Assembly: GCA_018340375.1 (NCBI GenBank)
Contig: JAFFJZ010000049.1
Location: 1,674,001-1,738,000 of the forward strand
Direction: 5' to 3'
Length of the DNA: 64,000 nt
DNA from: Gonatopus flavifemur
Lineage: Eukaryota > Arthropoda > Insecta > Hymenoptera > Dryinidae
The notes beneath the pieces are model-generated. The model worked only from the letters and a program-made list of their open reading frames with translations, was not told the origin of the DNA and did not search any database. The position numbers were made by a program, and so were the translations under genes. Positions 21,308-33,172 of this stretch are shown here, in pieces. The number at the start of each line of letters is the position of its first letter. Positions within the stretch are counted from its first letter, which is position 1.

Positions 21308-22672
21308 AAGGAAAAAAAAATACATAAGATATAAAATGAAAGAAAACAAAAACCTAATAGTAGTCATATAGGGACAAATAAGTTAAGAGGAAAGTATTAA
21401 AAATGAAACTTGACAAGGTCAAGGTTTCGGATACTTGCGAAAAAGAGAGACATAAGTTATGATAACATAAGGATAGATGTATACAATATTTACAGAATAG
21501 GATTAAGGTGGCTCAGATATAAGTTAACGTTCAAATTTCAAATAATACAACATAATGAAGAGGTGATGAGTCGAATCAAGAAAAAAGTATCAGTTAGTCA
21601 AAATTCGATTTCCGAACAGGGAGGTTCAACATGGATAAGCACGATCAAGCAACCCAAACCGAGAAGTGGTTAGATGTGCGACATATGGGATTCCAAACAG
21701 GAGAGGATGGAGCAGAAATAGTGGAGATAAAGAGGGAAAAATTGATGGGAGGAAAAAAAATGGGAAATAGGAAACGAGTTACAAAGAAGGAGAATTGGGA
21801 AAAAAGAGAGAAAGAGGAGACAAAGAAGAAACAAAGTGGCGCAGACAGAGAGGAAGAAGAAAAGTGATGAAGAGGGCGAGGTAAATGTGTACGATTTAGC
21901 GTTTCGAACTTTTATATGGGAGTAGGGAAACAGTGGAAGGGTAAAAGGGTTATATGATATTATGGCGGAAAATGATCATAGGTGGACAAGGTGACTAATT
22001 TCACACTCGGGACATGGAGGGTGCCACGAGTAGAGTTAGAGAGGTTGCCGTTGACCCTGCATCTACGAGAAAGGTGGTGTTTCGCAAGGAATGAAATGGT
22101 GCGGATAGATAGAGAGGACGTAAAAATAAGGAATGCGAGCTCTGCGATCGACGATACTGATATCGATATTGAGGAGGCATGGGTCAACCCAGAGGTGTCG
22201 ATCGATAAATTATGGGAGAAACTAATGGAAATTTGGAAAGGGTAAGAAAAAAAGCAAAAAAAAAGGGAAAATGGTACGAGGGGTCCATGGTAAACTGTCG
22301 AATAAAAGTCTACGATTTCATCCAACAGTTTAGGGGGGCAGTTGTAACGGTATCAAATACCGACACAACAAATAGACGAAGAATAAAAATAGTTAGAAGA
22401 ATAAGAAAGACAAGAAGGAAATTAACAATGGAATTAAAAGAGAACAAAGGTTCGAAAAATGCAACGGGAAGAAATTCAAAAGATGGGAGAGGAGAAAAGA
22501 GTGCAGGTAACGATATACATATATACATATAAGCAAACGAATAGAGCGAGATAACGAACAAAAGACGCATGAATATAAACAGAGAAATCATAACACGGAA
22601 CTGTGTATGATCGATAGGATAGGTTATACAATCAAGAAATCGAAAGACAAGTTATATATGTGTATATATGTA
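21308..22672 (+). pseudogene. Post-pol region of the Gypsy element, frame remnants of unknown function
   Basis: After pol the same purine-rich, A-heavy base use continues. Frames at 21631-21867 (starting MDKHDQATQTEK, ending in a very Lys/Glu-rich tail) and at 21982-22245 with 22212-22532 (TWRVPRVELERLPLTLHLRE, then KVYDFIQQFRGAVVTVSN) look like pieces of one or two decayed proteins. I do not recognise them; no transmembrane or signal segment supports an envelope protein. The tail, from 22344 to 22672, is repeated in inverted orientation around the hAT element. This supports it being part of the same retroelement family. Confidence 0.45.
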
Positions 22673-23479
22673 TCGGTGTGATGACCGAAAATCATAACAC
22701 AGGTGAAGTACCGCAACATCCGGTCGCGTGCGATGCATTAAGGGAAAAGTGGGGATTTAAAATCACATATATACGGGCCAACAGATATTCAAATCTTGAT
22801 TCGTACTCTCCTCTTCGCGAGACACGGATCAAGAAGCGATTACTTCGAAAGGTCTCTGGATTTCTGATAGAGAAATTCAGTCTTGAGAATATAAAGAAAA
22901 CGATCATTCAGATTGTAACTCCATCAGCCCATAATGGCGTGGAACGAAGGAGTGAAAAATCCGAGTCAACGTTGTGCTGGAATATTTCTTGAACTCGAGG
23001 AAAGTTCCTTCTTACAATCGCGTAAGGAGTTTCATGTCCACGACAAGACAAATATTTCGTCGTCGTTAGTTTGGTGGTGCGATATCTAGGAATCGCTGGT
23101 AAATTAAGCATTCTCTTTTATTTTCCTTTGCAGGAGAGAGGCGACGAGTGATATTCCCAAAGAAAGATAGCGTGGTGTATATGCACAGATTAATAAATAA
23201 TAAAATGAGTATGAAGTAAGCATCATTAGTTAATTATTTTTTATATCGAGTCATCTCTTATATTACAATATTCGGTGTTGTTCGGTCGGTGGTGGGTTAC
23301 GGAATCAACGCACACTCAACACAAGAAACGAAGTCTAATAACCGCATGGAAAAACTAACAATTAACGACAAACGAATTCCAATGATTTCATACAAATCTG
23401 ACAGAGAGACATATATATATATATATATATATGGAAAAGCGGCCCGAATTGACAAATCGGAGAGGTGTTGTATTCCATC
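22673..23479. other. No gene seen; possible LTR remnant
   Basis: This lies where a 3' LTR would be expected, but I find no match to 8944-9301. There is an (AT)n run at 23411-23432. The short frames on both strands are not recognisable. A host-like splice-site pair could be imagined around 23133 (TTGCAG) but no coding exon supports it. Confidence 0.35.
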
Positions 23480-23734
23480 AACTTTTTGTTTCGATCTTTC
23501 CAAAACTCCTTGAATGGTAAAAAGTTCAGTAATGATGATGATGTTAAATCGTCCCTGATTGAGTGTTTTGCTAAAAAACCAGAAGTTTCATGAACGTGGG
23601 ATTATGATGCTGCCTGAAAGATGGCAAAAGGTCATTGATCAAAATGGACGATAGATTACAGAATAAAGTTGTTGAATTCCATGAAAAAGGTGTCTTTCTA
23701 ACAAAAATCCGCGATGACTTAGTTGCCAACCCAA
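23480..23734 (+). pseudogene. Irritans-like mariner 3' relic with right terminal repeat
   Basis: Plus-strand sequence reads FLFRSFQNSLNGKKFS, then DDVKSSLIECFAKKPE, and after small lesions MLPERWQKVIDQNG and a stop. This is the mariner transposase C-terminus. It is followed by GACTTAGTTGCCAACCCAA beside TA at 23735-23736, the inverse of the usual irritans-group end TTGGGTTGGCAACTAAGT. The 5' three quarters are gone. The relic ends exactly where the inverted Gypsy-tail copy begins, so it marks that junction. Confidence 0.78.
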
Positions 23735-23736
23735 TA

Positions 23737-23894
23737 CATACATATATAACTTGTCTTTCGATTTCATGATTGTATAACCTATCCTATGGATCATACACAG
23801 TTCCGTGTTATGATTTCTTTGTTTATATTCATGCGTCTTTTGTTCGTTATCTCGCTCTATTCGTTTGCTTATGTGTATATATGTATATCGTTAC
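23737..23894 (-). repeat. Inverted Gypsy-tail copy, first part
   Basis: This is the reverse complement of about 22504-22672: the ACATATATAACTTGTCTTTCG and AACTGTG/TATGATC blocks match with few changes. It stops exactly at the hAT target duplication. Its continuation is found beyond the other end of the hAT element, at 35178-35348. Confidence 0.85.
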
Positions 23895-24782
23895 CAGTGA
23901 TGCCAGCATTTGGTCGACCAAGTCGATTTACCCTCTCCGTCTGACCATTTCTCGTCCCCACCATTCCAGCCGGGTGTACGCACACATTGAAACTCGTATT
24001 CAGGTGATTCGGAACCGGTCGGTTCACTTCGAGTTGACTCGGACAATCGAGAGAGAACCAACTATCCGTCGGTCTTTGTCTTCTCAATATGTTTTACGAT
24101 CGGCTAACTCCGTGCAAGATCGGAAAAAGTTTGAAGCCCACGCGATCGACTTACCGAAAAGTTTCACCGCTTTTTCTCCTCCAAGCGACAATTTTATTGT
24201 AATCAGTATCGAACTGACTTACCCGGCACCCCGGGCAATTCTCGGCCAGGGCCCTTCGATATTTTTTTCGTTTTTTTTTCAATTATTATTTATTTTTCAT
24301 GAATTTTATAAAATTATTGGTTATTCTAATGACTGATATGAAGCTTTCAAGAACTCCTGTATGTATTGTATAAAAATTCTCTAATAGTTACGCATTTCTA
24401 ATCATTATTTCAAATCTTGATGATTGTGCAATGAATTTCATTAGAATTGTCAATCAATCGATGGTTGAAAAATTCTAAGATAGTTTGTGGGTCCATGATA
24501 AATGTCCTGCGGTGAATTCCATAATTTTCTCTGATCAATTAATTTTCAGGGATCACTATGATATTCCAATGAGGATAATCAAATCAACATCGATTATCAG
24601 ATGTTGATCAACATCAAAATAATAAGACTGAATATTCAATTGATTGAGTGCAAATTATTTTCAATGGACTGAATAATTAGATTTGAGCGTTCAAATTGAT
24701 ATTTCTTCATTTCACGCATTATCAGTCTCTTTCCTTCGCTGCATTACTCCATAGACGTAGTATGTGGATCGAAATATCACAA

Positions 24783-24851
24783 GACCCCATAGCTTGGTGG
24801 CAAAAGACATGGTTCTTGCGAAAGAACGGTCGGGTTCGATTCTGTGTGGAG
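24783..24851 (+). other. tRNA-like sequence in the left arm
   Basis: It contains an A-box-like TAGCTTGGTGGC and, 35-40 bases on, a good B box, GGTTCGATTCT, with a hairpin GTTCTT/AAGAAC between. These are the internal RNA polymerase III promoter signals of tRNA genes and SINE heads. Acceptor and T stems do not pair well, so it is a tRNA-derived relic and not a working tRNA gene. Confidence 0.5.
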
Positions 24852-25288
24852 ACACTTCATTTTTTTCTGTCATCTCTCTGGTGAATAATTAAATTCCACA
24901 TCCGATTATTATTTTTTATGTCATTACATCGTCATGTTATCAATAATCCTAATCCTTGAGAATGCCCTTGCGGATTCGACCAAGTACAGGTTCGAGTCGA
25001 TTAGAAATTTCCCAAATATTCGTGTCCATGGGATATACACAGTAAAAAATTTTTCGTCAAATTCAACACACAAGCGAATGTTAACCATATTTCTTCACAC
25101 TCAACGTGTGTTGAACTCACGAAGTGTTAATTTGAACTCGAATAACATTTTAATGTGTTGAAAATGAATTGATCGAACAGCATTTGATCAGTGTGTTAAA
25201 TGAACACACAAAAGTGTTAAATATTCAACACTTGAATTTTGACACGTACTCCTTTTTTACACAACGAATGAATTTTTTTTACTGTGTA

Positions 25289-25730
25289 GACCGATCGATG
25301 CAGAATCTTCTGAAATGAGAAATCAATAGCACTTCAGAGGAACGTTTTTGAAAAATTTTACTTGCAAATTCCATCAAACCCTTTGACAAATTGATAAAAA
25401 AATTTCGAAACTTTGTCTCCGTGGAATATAGACCGATCGATTCGGAATCTTCTGGGAAGAAAAACAATGAATATCATTTCGAAGGAACGTTTTCAAAAGA
25501 GTGTACTTGCGAATTCCATCAATTCCTGTGACAAATTGATGGAAAAAATTTCGGAAACTTGTGTCCATCGAATAAAGACCGATCGATTCGCAATCTACTG
25601 GAATGAAAAATTAAATCACTTCGAAGGAATGTTTTTAAAAGAGTGTACTTGCAAATTCCATCAATTCCTGTGACAAATTGATGGAAAAAATTTCGGAAAC
25701 TTGTGTCCATCGAATAAAGACCGATCGATT
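25289..25730 (+). repeat. Minisatellite in the left arm, unit about 143 bp, three units
   Basis: Units begin GACCGATCGAT at 25289, 25431, 25577 and 25719 (the last only starts). Each has ATTCCATCAA, TGACAAATTGAT and AATTTCG(G)AAACTT in fixed order. The small frames here repeat one another for this reason. A degenerate further unit lies inward at about 26930-27050. Confidence 0.88.
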
Positions 25731-26051
25731 CTGAAGTTCCTCACGGAGAGCAATGGATCCTGAGGAGTATGACAAATATCATGGAGGCTGGAATATTTGA
25801 TAATATATTTTCGAGTATGAGGACAAGTATCTAGATTATAAGTGTTATAAGTACAAGTATCCATTCATGATGAAGGTGTTTGTTTTGGGGTAGATGGTAC
25901 TGTCAACCAGTAATATATCAATATGATAACAGCAAGGAAAAACAGTTAGTTCCTATTATGATATAAGATGATTACAATTACTATCTTCAGTTGCTCGAAA
26001 TAAGAGAAGAATAATATGAAATCGGAAAAAAAAGATATTCCTCAAGACATG

Positions 26052-26338
26052 AACCCGCCCAGATAACACACGAAGAATTCTTTTCCAAGAGCGAGAATAG
26101 AACTCTTCAAGAACTAATGAATTCATATAGAGCTCTGGAGGAGTTCAATCTGTCGGACATTAACAAGTTCTTTGGGCGTACTCAAACAATACTTCCGATA
26201 TTCTCAAAGAGCTTGTTAATTTCCGACAGATTGAACACCTCCAGAGCTCTATATGAATTCACTAGTTCCAAAAGAATTCTTGAAGAGTTCTATTCTTGCT
26301 CTTGAAAAAGGATTCTCCGTGTGTTATCCGGGCGGGTT
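26052..26338. mobile_element. Palindromic MITE nested in the left arm
   Basis: The ends are AACCCGCCCAGATAACACAC and the inverse of AACCCGCCCGGATAACACAC, and the whole 287 bp folds on itself (GCTCTGGAGG..CCTCCAGAGC, AATCTGTCGGACATTAACAAG inverted). It has no coding capacity. The right arm keeps only one half of the same unit (32650-32850), so that arm suffered a deletion. A diverged relative lies at 50385-50680. Confidence 0.75.
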
Positions 26339-28000
26339 GGTAGCGTTCAAGTCGGTCATCTCAGCCGCTCGGCTATCGTGGCTTGCTTAAAAATTTGAAT
26401 GAAAATCATAGCCTTACTTAGAGCACGTCAAGTCTTCAAAATGTCCACATCTCATGATTCTTATAGTTTGTACTCGACTTCCATCAAGAAGGGAGATTAT
26501 GATGATGAATATAATAAAAGATTGTTGTTCATCATAACTATGTATTTTGTTGGTCCGTATAATACTATTGTTGTAATCTCGATTTCATAGCTGCAAGGAA
26601 CAGTGATTCTTATGATCGAAATACGGATTTCAATGATAACTATACATTCTGTTGGTCCATATAATACTGTTCTTGAAATTTTCATTCCGTCTTTGCAAGT
26701 AACAGAGATTCTTATGATTAAAATACGGATTTTTATGGGAAGTATATTCTTCCTATAATAACATACAGTTTAACCGTGAGAATCTCGTATTTCAGTACTA
26801 AAGAAAAAGTTAATATCCCCAAACATACAGATATTAACAGTTTGTATCTAAAGTTCTACAATGCGATTTGCACAATCCATTTCTCTCCGTGCTGTAATGA
26901 AAAATGGATAGCGTTTTAGAGAAATGTTTTTGAAGAAGTTCAATTGCGAATTCCAACTAATCCTGTGACAAATTGATGAAAAAATTTGTTTCCGTGGCAT
27001 ATAGGCCAATCAATTTGAAATCTTCTGGAATTAAAAATAAACAGTACTTTTGAGGTACATTTTGAAACAGTGCACTTGCAAATTTTGTACTCCTCTGTGC
27101 ATCAACCAGGAGGTGAATTGAGAGCGAATGCGTTTTTTCAACCCTTAGAGGGAGGATTGCCTAATCCCAGTCAGAAATATGAATCCAACAATTTGGATTT
27201 CACATCGAAATGATATCTACACTGAGAGAAAAAGTCACCCCTCATCCTGAACAAAATAGATATTTCTGAATGTAAAAATATAAACAATGAGATAGAAGAT
27301 AGAATTCATTAGAATACATTGAATTCAATCCTTGAAATTCTTCCCAATTTTTATAATCCAAAATCTGGAATAATGATTCGAAACTGCATGTAATTGAAAA
27401 TCCAATCGCTGCGTTCCTTATCACATCTGCAATGAGAGAAACGAAAAACAGTCATGAATATGGAAATTCGATTATACTCAAGACCGCATGTTTATACTGC
27501 AAACTGTGATATATTTCTTCTACGCTGTCTGCCAAGGAGAGGGATATTTCCACTTACTCTGTCAATTTAGCGATTGGAAAATGTCGTAATTTTCGTAATG
27601 TTTCTCTTCCTTGATGCAAAATCATTATTGGAATCTCCGTATGAAAATTACATTGATTTACAAATTGTATTGATCCATAGCTAAAAAAGCATTTATTGCG
27701 ACATTGTGTCTATGCACTGTATTGTACCAAAGGATGGAATTTTCGAATCGCCAACGTATTTATCAAAACAAAACATTGCGCGACACCAACTGTTTATGTT
27801 TTTGTTTTCTCTCATCTATTGCATATGTGATAAGGACCGAGATGGACGTCTTTTCGATTACCCATAGTTTTAAATCGGATTTTGAGTTATAAAATAATTG
27901 CAAAAGGTTTGAAGTGTTGAATTCAATAGTATTCGGATGAATTCTGTGTCTGATCTTACTGTTCACAGTTTTGTATTTGAAAGTATTTAGTTTGTTCAGA
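26339..28000. other. Left inner spacer of the giant hAT element, no gene
   Basis: It contains a degenerate minisatellite unit (26930-27050) and the block 27090-27145, whose inverse is found at 32510-32580, so arm similarity reaches this far discontinuously. From 26430 to 26760 there are three loose direct repeats of ATTCTTATGAT/TTGGTCC(G/A)TATAATACT. No coding exon was recognised before the transposase. Confidence 0.5.
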
Positions 28001-30374
28001 ATGGAGGGCAGTGATTTTGTACTTGTTGAGAAAAAAAAGCACTCCACATTTTTCGCAAAATTGGTTGCTCAAAGACCCTGAGTGGAAAATGTGGGTTCGT
28101 GAAGATCCGAGTGATAGCTCGAAATTTTTTTGTGAGATATGCCAGAAGAGTGTTTGGTGTGATGGCCCTGCAAGAATCAGAGCCCATCTCAAGAGCCAAC
28201 ATCATTTGCAACAGAGCAAGTTGTTCCATTTCGACCGAGGTAATGTAGATTCTTCGCCTTCTTTCTCTAAAACTTTCGAAAATGTCAGATCCATAGTTTC
28301 GGATGTTCCATCTCTTGATGGGATATCACCAGGAGGGCAATGTGTCAATTCCATTCCTCAGTCTTTTGGTGATAGGATCGTTGTAGATGGGGCCAATGCT
28401 GTTCCTCCATGCCGTGATGACTTTTCAATTAATGATACCGTTGATCAATGGAACGCCGTTTGTGAGGGGTATGAGAATTCAGATCTTTTCCAAGGATCTG
28501 TTTCTCCTTCTGTTAGGGATATCAATAATAATAGTCGCGGATCAGATGTTTATTCTTTTGTTGATGAAATTTCAGTCGAAAATTCAGATAGGTTTTTGCG
28601 AAAAGCTAACGATAGATTGGAAAATCCCGTTGAATCCTCTCCTTTGAATGATGATCGTTGGGGATGTTCTCAAGATCCAAATCCCCAATTGGATGCTGCC
28701 TCGTTTTCTGCTTCTCCACAATGCCAGCAAACAATTGGATTAGAGAGTTCAGATTCGGATGATGAGCCTCCAGATCTCAAAACAAAAGTTCAAATAGCAG
28801 AAATTCGTTTTGCGACAATTTTCACAGAAAAAAGTATTCCTTATAGTCATGCGAAGGACCTCTCACTCCTTATGCAAGATATAGGGAAGGAACCGGAAGT
28901 GCTTAAAAAAATGACGATGAGTCGTACAAAATTGACAAATATTGTGAATAGGGTTATTTGCGTTCAAGAAACAAACCGATTATCGGATGTTTTACGCCAC
29001 ACAAAATTTGCAGTTCACGAAGACGAAACGTCAGATATAACGAATGATAAATGGATGACATTCATGGCTCGTTGTATCAAACCAAATACGTTAGAAGTCA
29101 GATGTGAGTCATTGCAAATGATTCATTTAGACGCTGCTGATTGCTCCGCTTCGAAATTGTTTGAAAGTTTTAGAAAGACATTGTTGAAAAATCAGATTCC
29201 GATTAGCAATATTGTTGCATTAGGTACTGACAACGCGTCTGTCATGATGGGGAATAAATCTTCTTTCAAAACGAAATTGATGGAACAAAATCCACAGGTT
29301 CTGATGTTTCCATGTGTTTGTAATTCTTCCGCTTTGGCAGCAAGTGCTGCTTGTGCCATGATCCCACCAGAGTGCGAGCAACTGATTGCAGGTTTGGCTA
29401 CTTTCATCAATGTTAGTCCCAAGAGAACTGCGATATTTAAAGATTTTCAGGATAGTTTTCAAGAAAGTGATCTACAGATCTCAAAATCCGCGAAAACTCG
29501 TTGGTTAACCCGTCATCAATGCATTGTGAGAATCTTAGAGAATTGGACTACTTTGGAAAACTTTTTATTTGAACAGGTGGATTCTGATCGTTGTCAACCT
29601 GCTGAAAAATTATTGAATCTTTTGGAGGATCCTGCGGTACAAGCGTACTTTCTATTTCTATTGAATACTCTGGATCAACTCAATGAATATGATGCATCCT
29701 TTCAGAGAGAACAAACAATGGTACATTTGTTGCAACCACGCTCACTTGATTTGTTAGTGTTTTTTTTGAAAAAATTTCTAAAACCCGCGCTACTCAATCA
29801 CTTGGACTTGATCAAGTCTGTGAATTTTTCTTTACCCGCGAACCAATTAGCTTTGGAAGATATCGACGTAGGCAGTGAATGCGGAGAATATTTGGAAAAT
29901 CTTGACCCTGAAAATATTTCAAAAGTGAATGAAGTACGCCAAAATTGTTTGAAATTTCACATCACTGCTTCTACAGAAATTTTGAAACGACTTCCTACAC
30001 ATGATGATCCCTTTTTGTATTCTCTCACTGCATTGAAAACGGAAATTGCTTTATTCGAACCGGATCGACAAAAAACTGCATCGATGATTATTTACGCTAG
30101 TCGGAAATTGGGTGGTTTCGATGAAAATTCTCTGAGGGAAGGATGGAATTCTATGGACTTTTTGGATCTCACATTGAGACGTGATTTATCGAAGCCTGAT
30201 TTTGATCAAACATGGATTAGAATTAGTTCTCTTTGTACAAGTGAAGGAGATATACGATTTCCGAACCTCCGAACACTTTCCTCTGCAGTTAGGACTCTTC
30301 CTCATTCTATGGCCGCGGCAGAAGGGGCGTTCTCCATGATTCCGATATTAAAACTAGAAAGAGGAATAAATTGA
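28001..30374 (+). CDS. hAT-superfamily transposase with BED-like zinc finger
   Basis: A single open frame of up to 787 codons runs from 28011 to 30374. Residues about 18-65 form a BED-like finger (WKMWVRED, FFCEICQKSVW, RAHLKSQHH: Cys41, Cys44, His59, His64). A catalytic region has HEDETSDIT and LGTDNASVMMGNKSSF, with the Asp residues expected in hAT. The C-terminus has PNLRTLSSAVRTLPHSMAAAEGAFSMI, the hAT dimerisation block, where A-E-G stands for the usual E-R. The best ATG (28001, good context) reads MEGSDFVLVEKK but is out of frame with the rest because of an A8 run at 28031-28038. The true start may be this ATG after slippage, a spliced upstream exon, or the gene may be disabled. It would mobilise the surrounding element. 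Confidence 0.82.
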
Positions 30375-30714
30375 GTCCTGAAACATTAAATTCCAGTTGT
30401 GTCATCAAATAATTATTGAAAAGTAGGAAAGAAAATGCTCGTACCATGCCCATTGATGGAGGTCACTTGGTTGTGATGAATTATAAGTATTTGGACGGGG
30501 GTTCAAAATCATCGGAAAAGCCAAGTGGATTACATCTGTACGCAGGGTAATGTAGTATTTTCCATTCAATTCGGATGAGTATTTTTACGATTTCATTTTC
30601 AAGCTCACATTTTCTACATTGAGGTTCCTTTGGATGCATTCCACATTTCATCATCTTTGGATTATTTTTTCTATAAAAGTTGATTGATTGATCCACGTAC
30701 ATATTCTAAGAGGG

Positions 30715-31216
30715 TTTGGAGTCTCAAAATACTGTGGAGATGACGAACCACGGGGTCCTAATCTTAGATTGTGCATCTCTCTTAGTTTTCGATCATTCAT
30801 CTAGGAAATTTATGATAGGTTTCGGATCCCATAATTTCATATCGACGAGTCAGTTTCATTGTAATATCGAGGACGTCGATATTGCACATGTAAACTTGAT
30901 CATCGATCACCCAGACAGTACAGCATGCCACTGGGACGTTGGTAGGAGGTCTATGGGACGTAGGGAAGGAAGGTTTTCCGACTGTTTAGGAGTCTCTGAA
31001 TACTGTGGGACTGACGAACCACGGCGTATTAATCTTAGATTGTGCATCTCTGTTAGTTTTCGATTATTCATCTAGGACATTTTTGATAGGTTTCGGATTC
31101 CATAATTTCATATCGACGAATCAGTTTCATTGCGATATCGAGGACGTCGATATTGCACATGTAAACTTGATCATCGAACACCCAAACAGCACAACGTGCC
31201 ACTGGAGCGTTTATTG
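30715..31216. repeat. Tandem duplication, unit about 272 bp, two copies
   Basis: Copy 1 starts near 30715 and copy 2 near 30987, both with ACTGTGG(A/G)..GACGAACCACGG, ATCTTAGATTGTGCATCTCT, TTCATCTAGGA and GGACGTCGATATTGCACATG. The shared short frame in both copies is a consequence of duplication. Confidence 0.85.
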
Positions 31217-31346
31217 AATCTTTATAGATCGTAGGGGAGGATTTCTGAACGTTCAGAAAACATCCCCGAAATGTATCTTGCTTCTTCTCCCAATTTGTGG
31301 ATAATCTCCGTTATACATTACGAAACACAAACGGTACAGTGGCACA

Positions 31347-31347
31347 T

Positions 31348-31385
<38 letters not shown>

Positions 31386-31395
31386 CACACACACC
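31347..31395. repeat. (CA)n(TA)n(CA)n compound microsatellite
   Basis: Dinucleotide runs of CA, then TA, then CA, without coding content. Confidence 0.9.
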
Positions 31396-33172
31396 ATAGT
31401 TGATGAGGTAGTATTTCTGATTCCCCTTCTGATTCTTGTATCGCAACATTCCTAATTTTTCATTATGTCCTTCATCAAAATGAATTCAACGATAATATTT
31501 TGGGAATATTTTAGAAGAGGACGACTTTTCAATCCCATTTTGTTAGTGAGGCTCCTTCCTCCGTCCGTATAGCATCTTCCTCCCCGCTCCCTAGGCTGTC
31601 GGGCGAGAGTCAGGCAGTCTATTCATTACTGCACTTACTGTTTTGTAGTGTTTCAGGCATCATGATCGAGCAACAAGGACCACGCGACTCGGGATGTGAA
31701 CAGCAATTTTCATTGCCAAAGAGAAAGTATCGTGGAATAGGCCTACTGGGGATATCACGTTCACCCTGAGAAAAAGGTAGAACGGAGAAATCATAATGAG
31801 TTCCTACATCACAATTCTGGGGAACTCTACAAGAACATTCTGGAAGATTTCTCGGAATTCTGGAACATGTCTTATGGCGCACCTGAAAATAACTCGGAAA
31901 TATCTTATGGGAGATGTTTTCAGGAATTCTAAAAGATACATTTAGAAAACCATGAGGAATCTCACATCAAGACTTCGAAGCTACCTTTCGGTGTTTTAAG
32001 AGACTTCCCTTCAAATTCTTCAAGATATCTTGCAGAAAGATCCAGAAGGCTGATCCAAAATTGTGATGCGGGATACATCATTTATATTGGCTCTAGACTC
32101 CAACCAGAAAGCGAATGTCATTATAATATAGATCTGATGTCAAACACATCGATTCTATTGAACCCCATTCTGATTTCGATACGCTACACCCAGGGAAGGA
32201 AGTTGTGAGATGTACACCTTATGAAGTCTAAATTTGAATGATTTCGAAAAATAGTCCGAGCTATCACAATCCCAGTTGATTTCACAGCAGGAGAGTACGG
32301 TATCCATGAGCTATGGCATATCTCACATGCACTGTTATAAAATCGACTCAAATTCTGGTAGCTCAAACTATTTTAAAAATCGTCCAAATAGGGATTCTGT
32401 AAGATATGCAGTTTACAACTTCTTCTTTCTTAGTTGAGGTATCGTTTCGATCTGAAATAAAAATCGATGGATTCGTATTACTGGCTGGAATTGAGCTATT
32501 CTTCTTCTCAGGGTTGAAGAAAAAACGCATTCGCTTGTACTTTACCTCCTGGGTGATGCGGAGAGGAGTACAAAATTTGCAAACGCATTCCTTGAAAACG
32601 TTCCTCTGAAGTGCTGTTCATCTTTCATTTCAGAAGATTTCGGATCAATCGGTCCTCTGGAGGTGTTCAATCTGTCGGACATTAACAAGCTCTTTGAGAA
32701 TATCGGAAGTATTGTTTGAGTACGCCCAAAGAACTTGTTAATGTCCGACAGATTGAACTCCTCCAGAGCTCTATATGAATTCATTAGTTCTTGAAGAGTT
32801 CTATTCTCGCTCTTGAAAAAGAATTCTTCGTGTGTTATTTGGGCGGGTTCATGTCCTGAGGAATATCTTTTTTTTCCGATTCCATATTATTCTTTTCTTA
32901 TTTCAAGCAACTGAAGATAGTAATTGTAATAATCTTATATTATAATAGGAACTAACTTTTTTTCCTTGCTGTTATCATATTGATATATTACTGGTTGCCA
33001 GTACCATCTACCCCAAAACAAACACCTCCATCATAAATGGATACTTGTACTTATAACACTTATAATCTAGATACTTGTCTTCATACTCGGAAATATATCA
33101 TCAAATATTCCATCCTTCATGATATTTGTCATACTCCTTAGGATCCATTGAAATCAAGTGGGGAAATTCAGA

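Larger units (their letters stand above)
23895..26250 (+). repeat. Left inverted arm of the giant hAT element
   Basis: This arm pairs with about 32645-35177. From outside in it holds the terminal repeat, a GC-richer subterminal block (23895-24270), an AT-rich stretch, the tRNA-like sequence, a stretch with repeated TGTGTT/AACACA motifs (25060-25250), a three-unit minisatellite and a MITE. It is about 180 bp shorter than the right arm, mostly explained by one fewer minisatellite unit. The frame at 23770-24336 is not recognisable as a protein and crosses the element boundary. Confidence 0.85.
30375..32499. other. Right inner spacer of the giant hAT element, mostly non-coding
   Basis: It holds a two-copy tandem duplication (30715-31216), a CA/TA microsatellite and AT-rich sequence with repeated AGATAT(C/T)TT-like words. 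The small frames are not recognisable proteins. No second transposase or captured host exon was seen. Confidence 0.45.

Noticed and set aside
21308..22532. Envelope gene of the Gypsy element
   Set aside because: No signal peptide, transmembrane segment or cleavage site; frames are short and highly charged.
8944..23480. A matching pair of Gypsy LTRs
   Set aside because: I searched by eye for the 5' LTR end sequence downstream of pol and found no copy; only the 5' side is called, at low confidence.
23770..24336. A 188-codon plus frame starting MYNLSYGSYTVPCYDFF
   Set aside because: It crosses the exact hAT boundary at 23895 and its partner on the right arm is similarly non-protein-like; no domain.
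24783..24851. A functional tRNA gene
   Set aside because: A and B boxes are present but acceptor and T stems do not pair and the anticodon loop has the wrong size.
25289..25730. CRISPR-like array because of regular 143-bp spacing
   Set aside because: The units are uniform tandem repeats without distinct spacers, in animal DNA; it is a minisatellite.
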